A stretch of 64,000 nt of DNA, taken from NCBI GenBank assembly GCA_036389675.1, contig DASVWI010000012.1, positions 186,001 through 250,000 of the forward strand, written 5' to 3'. Source of the stretch: DASQYE01 sp036389675. Its GTDB lineage: Bacteria > Acidobacteriota > Blastocatellia > Pyrinomonadales > Pyrinomonadaceae. A program made the position numbers and the translations under genes. Each line of letters starts with the position of its first letter. The first letter of the stretch is position 1. The notes under the pieces were generated by a model. The model made no database searches and was not told where the DNA came from. It saw only the letters and a list, made by a program, of their open reading frames with translations. Below, piece after piece: positions 60,789 to 64,000 of the stretch.

Positions 60789-62603
60789 CTACTGCCTTCC
60801 ATTCCCCACACTCCGGGTTGATGCCTGACCCTTTCTGGTAGCGATCCAGGCGTCAACGTTGCGTTCGAGGACATCGAGCGGGACAGCGCCGGACAGCAGG
60901 ACGGCGTCGTGAAACTCGCGTATGTCGAAGCGTGGGCCAAGCTCGCGGCGCGCCCTTTCGCGTAGCTCCGTGATCTTGAGTTGGCCCACCTTGTAGGCGA
61001 GCGCCTGTCCCGGCATGGAGATGTAACGATCAATCTCGTTGACGATGTCCTGCTCGGTCTTGGCGGCGTTCTCCATGAAATAGTTGATGGCCCGCTGCCT
61101 GTCCCACTTCATGAAGTGCATGCCCGTGTCGACGACGAGCCGGACGGCGCGCCACATCTCGTAGGTGAGCTGGCCGAACTTCGAGTAGGGGTCGTCGTAG
61201 AGGCCCATGTCCTCGCCGAGCGATTCGGCGTAGAGTCCCCAGCCCTCGACAAACGCCGTGTAGCCGCCGTAGCGTCGAAACTTCGGAATCTCGCCCAGCT
61301 CCATGGCGAGCGCGATTTGCAGGTGATGGCCGGGCACGGATTCGTGCAGCGAGAGCGCCATCATCTCCCACTTGGGCCGCGTCTCGGGCTTGTAGAGGTT
61401 GACGTAGTAGAGGCCGGGGCGCGAGCCGTCCGCCGCCGGTTGATTGTAATAAGCGGTCGTCGTGTCGGGCGCGATCTTATCGGCGATGGGTGTGACGCCG
61501 TAGGGCATGCGCGGCAGCGTCTTAAAGACTTTGACCAGATTCGGGTCAATGCGCTTGGCGAGCGAGCGGTATGCCTCCAACAACTCTTCGGGCGTCTTGT
61601 AGTAGAACTGCTGATCGGTTCTGAGCTTGGTGAAGAACTCCGGAATCGTGCCCTTGAACCCGACCTTGTCCATGATCGCCTGCATCTGCGCGCGTATGCG
61701 CTTGACCTCGCTTAAGCCCTTCTCGTGAATCTCCTGCGGCGTCATGTTCGTCGTCGTGTGGCGGCGGGCCAGATAAGCGTATAGCTCCGTGCCCTGCGGC
61801 ATCTGCCAGACGCCGACCTGATCGAAGGCGGCGGGCAGGTATTCCCCCGCGAAGTAGGTCTTGAGCTTTTGGAATGAAGGGATGACGCCGCCCGTGATGG
61901 CCTCGCGCCCGGCACGAGAGAGACGCTCGCGCTCCGCCGCCGGGATAGAGTCCGGGAAGCTCTTGAATGGTTTGTAGAAGGGGCTATCGTCCGCGCTCGT
62001 GACGAGCTGTTTGTCTATCTGGCCGGTGACGCGCCCGAGCACTATCTTCGGCCACATGATATGAGCCTTCGCGCCTTCGCGCATGAGCGCCATGTCCTGC
62101 TCCATCAAAACGGGGAAGGCGCGCAGCCGCGCTATCCAGTCCTCGTAATCCTTGACGGTTTGAAACCGCAGCAGCTCCGCCAGCTCGTCCGCGGTCTGAA
62201 TGCCGCCGCGCTGGTTGATCGGCATCAGATAGGTGCGGAACTTGTAGCCCTCCACGTCCATCTCCAAATCTTTCTTGAAGAGGTCGTAGTTCAGCTGGTC
62301 GGCTGTAGAGAGCTGCGCGCGGTCGATCTTGTTGATGCGGGCGAGGGTTTCCGTGGTGTGTGCCTGCCGTTTAAGAATGGCTTCAAGGCTATCGTCGTCC
62401 CAGCGGTCGTTCCAGCGGCGGTCGCCCAAGGTCGAGGCGAACGTCGGATTCTGCTCCATCGTGTAATCCCACTCGGCATCGAATAGCGCGTGGAGCGCCC
62501 TCGTACTCTCGTTGGCGTTAGCGCTCGTCTGAGCCCGGACGGTCAGGGCCGCCAGACTGAAGACCATCAACGGCAGCATTAATAACAGGTTTGTCAGGCG
62601 CAT
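60789..62603 (-). CDS. Exported DUF885-family zinc peptidase-like protein
   Basis: 604 residues. Signal peptide LLLMLPLMVFSLAALTVRAQ. The zinc motif is LHESVPGHHLQIALAMELGE (HExxxGHH), followed by YTAFVEGWGLYAESLGEDMGLYDDPYSKFGQL. DUF885 proteins are metallopeptidase-like and widespread in Acidobacteriota. GGAG precedes ATG 62603 by 6 bases. It leads a probable operon with hutF (30 bases later) and the ArgE-like gene, hinting at peptide or amino-acid breakdown. Confidence 0.88.
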   Translation of the reverse strand: MRLTNLLLMLPLMVFSLAALTVRAQTSANANESTRALHALFDAEWDYTMEQNPTFASTLGDRRWNDRWDDDSLEAILKRQAHTTETLARINKIDRAQLSTADQLNYDLFKKDLEMDVEGYKFRTYLMPINQRGGIQTADELAELLRFQTVKDYEDWIARLRAFPVLMEQDMALMREGAKAHIMWPKIVLGRVTGQIDKQLVTSADDSPFYKPFKSFPDSIPAAERERLSRAGREAITGGVIPSFQKLKTYFAGEYLPAAFDQVGVWQMPQGTELYAYLARRHTTTNMTPQEIHEKGLSEVKRIRAQMQAIMDKVGFKGTIPEFFTKLRTDQQFYYKTPEELLEAYRSLAKRIDPNLVKVFKTLPRMPYGVTPIADKIAPDTTTAYYNQPAADGSRPGLYYVNLYKPETRPKWEMMALSLHESVPGHHLQIALAMELGEIPKFRRYGGYTAFVEGWGLYAESLGEDMGLYDDPYSKFGQLTYEMWRAVRLVVDTGMHFMKWDRQRAINYFMENAAKTEQDIVNEIDRYISMPGQALAYKVGQLKITELRERARRELGPRFDIREFHDAVLLSGAVPLDVLERNVDAWIATRKGQASTRSVGNGRQ

Positions 62604-62840
62604 AGAATCTCCATCGGGCAGCTTCCCACACGGAGCGCCGCCTCTTTAGATATGTGTGATCGGATAAGACCTTGAGGAGCTTGAAAACAATATCACACGA
62701 AGTCGCCGGGGCGCACGCCGCAGAAGACCTCGGCGGCGCGCCGGACGCTTGTCGCCCCCCCGCGGGTAGAAACGCACTTGATTGATTTTCGTGAAGATTT
62801 GGTGAGCACCTTGAAAACAGACTGGGGCATCTAAATCGAC

Positions 62841-63746
62841 GTGAGCGTTACACCCGCGAATCTAAAAATCTACGCGCGCTTTGCGCGCCAGCACGCGCGG
62901 CGCTTTCTGCAAGAGCGCGTGCGCGAGACGCGCACGCCGATACCGCCCGCGCCGCATCGCCCAGACCCGTCCCGTTGGAGCGACCAGCGCCTGACCGTCG
63001 CCTGGCTCGGTCACGCCACCATGCTTATCAATCTCTACGGCACTTGGCTTTTGACCGACCCCGTGCTGCGTTCCCGCGTCGGCGTCAACGTCGCCGGTCT
63101 GACAGTTGGCCCAAGGCGCATCGTTCAGCCGGCGCTCGGCGCACGCGAGCTGCCGCGGCTGGACGCCGTGCTTATCTCGCATGCTCACATGGATCACTGC
63201 GATCTGCCGACGCTGCGCCGCCTGCCGCGCGCAACCCACGCCATCGTGCAGCGCTACAACGGCGATCTGGTGCGCCGTTTCCGCAAGGTGAGCGAGCTTG
63301 GCTGGGGCCAGTCGGTCGAAGTCGCGGGCGCGCGCGTAGAAGCCATAAAGGTCGAGCACTGGGGCGCGCGTCGGCTGACGGACAAGCATCGCGGCTTCGG
63401 CGGTTTCCTGATTACGAAGAACGGGCGCGCCGTCGTCTTCGGCGGTGACACTGCCTACACGCACGCCTTCGTGAATCTTCGTCAACGCTTGAAGATCGAT
63501 CTGGCGATCATGCCCATCGGCGCTTACGACCCTTACATACACGCCCACGCCAACCCGGAACAGTCCTGGGCCATGAGCCGCGAGATGAACGCGACCTATA
63601 TCTTGCCCATGCACCATTCGACCTTTCGCCTGAGCCGCGAGCCAGTCCTTGAGCCCATCACGCGACTTCTCAAGGCCGCCGGTGACGAGCCTTGGCGCGT
63701 CGCCCTGCGCGAGCCCGGCGAGACGTGGACGATGCCCGAAGACTAG
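62841..63746 (+). CDS. MBL-fold hydrolase, UlaG/NAPE-PLD-like
   Basis: 301 residues from GTG 62841. MBL marks: VAWLGHATMLINLYGTWLLTDPVL, LISHAHMDHCDLPTLRRLP (HxHxDH), KVEHWGARR, VFGGDTAYTHAF and ILPMHHSTFRLS. The pattern resembles phospholipase D-like NAPE-PLD and UlaG lactonase proteins. Substrate unknown. No ribosome-binding site is evident near the GTG. Confidence 0.85.
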   Translation: MSVTPANLKIYARFARQHARRFLQERVRETRTPIPPAPHRPDPSRWSDQRLTVAWLGHATMLINLYGTWLLTDPVLRSRVGVNVAGLTVGPRRIVQPALGARELPRLDAVLISHAHMDHCDLPTLRRLPRATHAIVQRYNGDLVRRFRKVSELGWGQSVEVAGARVEAIKVEHWGARRLTDKHRGFGGFLITKNGRAVVFGGDTAYTHAFVNLRQRLKIDLAIMPIGAYDPYIHAHANPEQSWAMSREMNATYILPMHHSTFRLSREPVLEPITRLLKAAGDEPWRVALREPGETWTMPED

Positions 63747-63855
63747 CCGCCGAACTTTTCCCCTGTAAGAGCACTATTCGTCTGCCCGAACTTCCTGTAT
63801 GCTCCTGCCATAAAGGAAATCCACGGATGCGGAAGCTGAGGGACAGGATTCAGTT

Positions 63856-64000
63856 ATGAGCGCGCGCCGAAAAGCTCTGCTGCTCGGCGCGACGGGTCTG
63901 GTCGGCGGCCATTGTCTGAACAAGCTGCTGGCCGACGCTGACTACTACGGGGTCGTCACGCTCGGTAGAAAGCGGCTCCCGCTCGAACACGAGAAGCTTG
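63856..64000 (+). CDS. NAD(P)-binding oxidoreductase, N-terminal part (runs off the window)
   Basis: The visible 48 residues begin MSARRKALLLGATGLVGGHCLNKLL, a Rossmann-fold GATGLVG dinucleotide site as in atypical short-chain dehydrogenases (HTATIP2/YbjT-like). The rest lies beyond position 64000. Confidence 0.8.
   Translation, partial: MSARRKALLLGATGLVGGHCLNKLLADADYYGVVTLGRKRLPLEHEKL

Overview
The window is GC-rich, gene-dense chromosomal DNA that most resembles Acidobacteriota of the Blastocatellia type. Reasons are a MacB/FtsX permease of the acidobacterial duplicated orphan permease kind, a winged-helix plus TPR regulator, and a complete group 1h (high-affinity, H2-scavenging) [NiFe]-hydrogenase locus. 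All family calls are from reading motifs and overall resemblance; no database search was run.

Region 1 (1-15 kb) looks like accessory, RiPP-like territory. It opens with the 3' part of a SpaB_C/thiopeptide-type gene, an M50 membrane peptidase and a YIP1-like membrane protein, then a small secreted Gly/Trp/Phe-rich peptide, two MFS exporters, an orphan ADOP permease and a winged-helix/TPR protein. On the minus strand from about 14.75 kb down to 11.38 kb lie three tandem genes for 26-28-residue acidic peptides, each with its own strong ribosome-binding site, followed by a JmjC/cupin-4 oxygenase and a second M50 peptidase. This peptide-oxygenase-protease set is the best candidate in the window for an undescribed system.

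Region 2 (15-19.5 kb) has a UBP-type zinc finger, a CPA1-type antiporter with a rhodanese tail interrupted by an in-frame TGA (possible selenocysteine, with a hairpin where a bacterial SECIS would be), a small acidic protein, a cytosolic HtrA-like protease and a LuxR-type regulator.

Region 3 (20-36 kb) is one plus-strand hydrogenase locus: structural subunits, a NifU/Rieske-like protein, several hydrogenase-associated proteins of unknown function, maturation endopeptidase, a small membrane protein, a YceI-like protein, hypA-B-F-C, a SIS-domain isomerase, hypD-E and a NiCoT nickel permease. Everything needed to build, insert nickel into and process the enzyme is present, so the locus appears self-sufficient. 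A 29-bp perfect inverted repeat sits between hypD and hypE.

Region 4 (36-45 kb) is housekeeping: tRNA-Ser(GGA), a YggT protein, the small SRP RNA, dnaX, and an oxidative pentose phosphate operon gnd-zwf-opcA-pgl. Region 5 (45-64 kb) has two beta-propeller repeat proteins, RNase HI, a Rad50/SbcC-like ATPase, lepA, a low-affinity iron permease-like protein, a ferredoxin/MBL fusion, a DUF885-hutF-argE operon, a second MBL protein and the start of an NAD(P)-binding oxidoreductase.

Several families of imperfect palindromic repeats are scattered in the intergenic gaps, and some supply stop codons or abut start codons.
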